Origin: Lachnospiraceae bacterium
Lineage (GTDB): Bacteria; Bacillota; Clostridia; Oscillospirales; Ruminococcaceae
Length of the DNA: 7,095 bases
Direction: 5' to 3'
Assembly: GCA_023664705.1 (NCBI GenBank)
Contig: JAMPFE010000090.1
Coordinates: 1 to 7,095, forward strand
In this document: positions 6,249 through 7,095 of the stretch, piece by piece
Layout of the letters: each line of letters begins with the position of its first letter
How positions within the stretch are numbered: the stretch's first letter is position 1
The notes under the pieces: generated by a model
What the model saw: the letters and a program-made list of their open reading frames with translations, nothing else
What the model was told of the DNA's origin: nothing
Database searches by the model: none
Position numbers and translations under genes: made by a program

Positions 6249-6872
6249 ATGACAATGAAAACAAAAAGAGGTCTCGCGGTAGGCGGCGGAACGGCATTAT
6301 GCGCGGCGCTCGCGGTACTCATCGCGGCGCAGTTCAAGCCCGCCGAGCAGCTCACGACAAGCGCTCCCGAGGTAAGCTCCGCGCCCTCGGTCAGCGTGAA
6401 AATCTCCACGCCAAATCACGAGGAAACCAAACCGGTTGAGATACAGCAGCCCGAGGTAAGCACGTCGGTCAAACCCGATGACAATGCGGCGAACGGCACT
6501 CCCGTCGAAATCGACCCCGATAAGGAAAGCGAGAATTTCATCGAGGACGGCGGTATCGAAATCGAGCAGAATTTCCCCGAACCCGAAAAGGTAACCGAGC
6601 CGCCCGCGCCTCCTGTCATCGAGGACGAAGAAATGCTCACAAACCCCGATACAGAGCCGACTTACACGCCCGAGCAGACAACGGTAACCAAGCAGAAAAC
6701 TCCCGCGGATTCGACAAATCCGAATATCAACCCCGCGATGCACGGGCAGAAAAAGGACGGCAAGATATTCATCAACGGCTTCGGCTGGGTGGTCGACGAG
6801 GGCGGCGGAGGCATAGGCGAAGCCGCGCCGGAGATGTACGAAAACGGCAACAAAATAGGCTACTTCGGATAA
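6249..6872 (+). CDS. DUF6550-like membrane-anchored Pro/Glu-rich surface protein
   Basis: This 207-residue protein has an N-terminal hydrophobic segment (about 9-27, AVGGGTALCAALAVLIAA) that anchors it. A long low-complexity linker follows (about 31-160), rich in Pro, Glu, Thr and Ser with PEV/PEP-type steps. The conserved-looking C-terminal module is at 166-207: GQKKDGKIFINGFGWV, a GGGG run (185-188), then EMYENGNKIGYFG. The linker suggests a spacer crossing the cell wall, with the small C-terminal module as the functional part. I recall this ending as DUF6550, a Firmicutes family of unknown function often near CpaF/T2SSF genes; this is recognition, not a search. AGGTG at 6239-6243 lies 5 bases before ATG 6249; ATG 6255 is an alternative start that would not change the reading. 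Confidence 0.68.
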   Translation: MTMKTKRGLAVGGGTALCAALAVLIAAQFKPAEQLTTSAPEVSSAPSVSVKISTPNHEETKPVEIQQPEVSTSVKPDDNAANGTPVEIDPDKESENFIEDGGIEIEQNFPEPEKVTEPPAPPVIEDEEMLTNPDTEPTYTPEQTTVTKQKTPADSTNPNINPAMHGQKKDGKIFINGFGWVVDEGGGGIGEAAPEMYENGNKIGYFG

Positions 6873-6880
6873 ATTCAAAA

Positions 6881-6913
6881 AGCGTCGAGTGACAAGCTCG
6901 GCGCTATTCTTTT
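6881..6913 (+). terminator. Terminator-like hairpin before the secreted-protein gene
   Basis: Bases 6881-6889 (agcgtcgag) pair with 6897-6905 (ctcggcgct) over 9 pairs including one G-U, around a 7-base loop. A-rich sequence precedes the stem and ATTCTTTT follows. The T-run is short and interrupted, so termination is probably partial. The next ribosome site (GGAGGTG, 6915-6921) starts right after, so the hairpin may lower downstream expression or shield the site or mRNA end. Confidence 0.55.
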
Positions 6914-6925
6914 CGGAGGTGAAAA

Positions 6926-7095
6926 ATGAGAAAAATAATTAGAATGATTGCCGCCGTTCTGGTGGCGGTTTTCTGTTTGCAGACCGTCGCGTTCGCGGAC
7001 AGCGGCGGCGATCCGAACATCGACAACGGCGGCGGTGGCTTGAAAGACGGCAGCTCGTCAAACTTCTGGAATCCCGGCAACGACGGAGTTCGCGT
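6926..7095 (+). CDS. Secreted Gly/Asp/Asn-rich protein, N-terminal part (runs off the window)
   Basis: The frame is open from ATG 6926 to the window end, giving 56 full codons. It starts with a clear signal peptide: basic MRKIIR, a hydrophobic core (about 7-20) and an AFA site (22-24), so cleavage after Ala24 is likely. The mature start is polar and flexible: DSGGDPNIDNGGGG, then LKDGSSSNFWNPGNDGVR. GGAGGTG at 6915-6921 lies 4 bases before the ATG. The motif IDNGGGG (32-38) echoes VDEGGGG in the upstream DUF6550-like protein. The WNPGNDGVR stretch may begin a folded domain; from memory, large surface proteins of gut Firmicutes elements start this way, but the family cannot be settled from 56 residues. 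It may be exported cargo, an adhesin or a surface partner of the Tad machine. Confidence 0.7.
   Translation, partial: MRKIIRMIAAVLVAVFCLQTVAFADSGGDPNIDNGGGGLKDGSSSNFWNPGNDGVR

Noticed and set aside
6297..6878. 193-codon minus-strand frame opposite the DUF6550-like gene
   Set aside because: It is the shadow of a biased Pro/Glu-rich gene; the + strand has the ribosome site, the membrane anchor and a coherent C-terminal module.
1..7095. CRISPR arrays, tRNA/rRNA genes, insertion sequences, att sites
   Set aside because: No regularly spaced repeats, cloverleaf-type sequence, transposase reading frame or flanking terminal repeats were seen on either strand.

Overview
The window is one stretch of a Tad-type (type II secretion related, type IV pilus-like) assembly locus, all on the + strand, with almost no non-coding DNA. 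The organism is most likely a Gram-positive gut-type Clostridia (Oscillospiraceae/Lachnospiraceae-like). I infer this from strong AGGAGG-type ribosome binding sites before nearly every gene, GTG starts, no outer-membrane parts (secretin or TadD-like lipoprotein), and two proteins that look like the Firmicutes families DUF4320 and DUF6550. No species can be named from the sequence.

Layout: 2-172 is the last 56 codons of a prepilin peptidase (TadV/CpaA, A24 family). Next come cpaB/rcpC (187-1137), a TadZ/CpaE-like P-loop ATPase (1121-1978), the cpaF/tadA secretion ATPase (1975-3363), tadB (3360-4289) and tadC (4302-5174), both T2SSF membrane proteins. A DUF4320-like pseudopilin candidate (5184-5576) and a second single-TM envelope protein (5573-6118) follow. 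These genes overlap or are separated by 14 bases at most, so 2-6118 reads as one translationally coupled operon. A gap of 130 bases (6119-6248) holds a candidate extended -10 promoter. It is followed by a membrane-anchored, Pro/Glu-rich DUF6550-like protein (6249-6872), a terminator-like hairpin (6881-6913), and the start of a secreted Gly/Asp/Asn-rich protein that runs off the window (6926-7095).

Likely working: TadA powers a TadB/TadC inner-membrane platform. TadZ would localise the machine and CpaB would sit outside the membrane around it. The upstream peptidase would process prepilin-like substrates, for which the two small TM proteins are the best candidates in the window. The DUF6550-like and secreted proteins would be surface components or cargo. 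No classical Flp major pilin is visible here. From memory, DUF4320 and DUF6550 proteins with CpaF/TadB/TadC are frequent on conjugative or integrative elements of gut Firmicutes. Nothing in this window (relaxase, integrase, att site) proves mobility.
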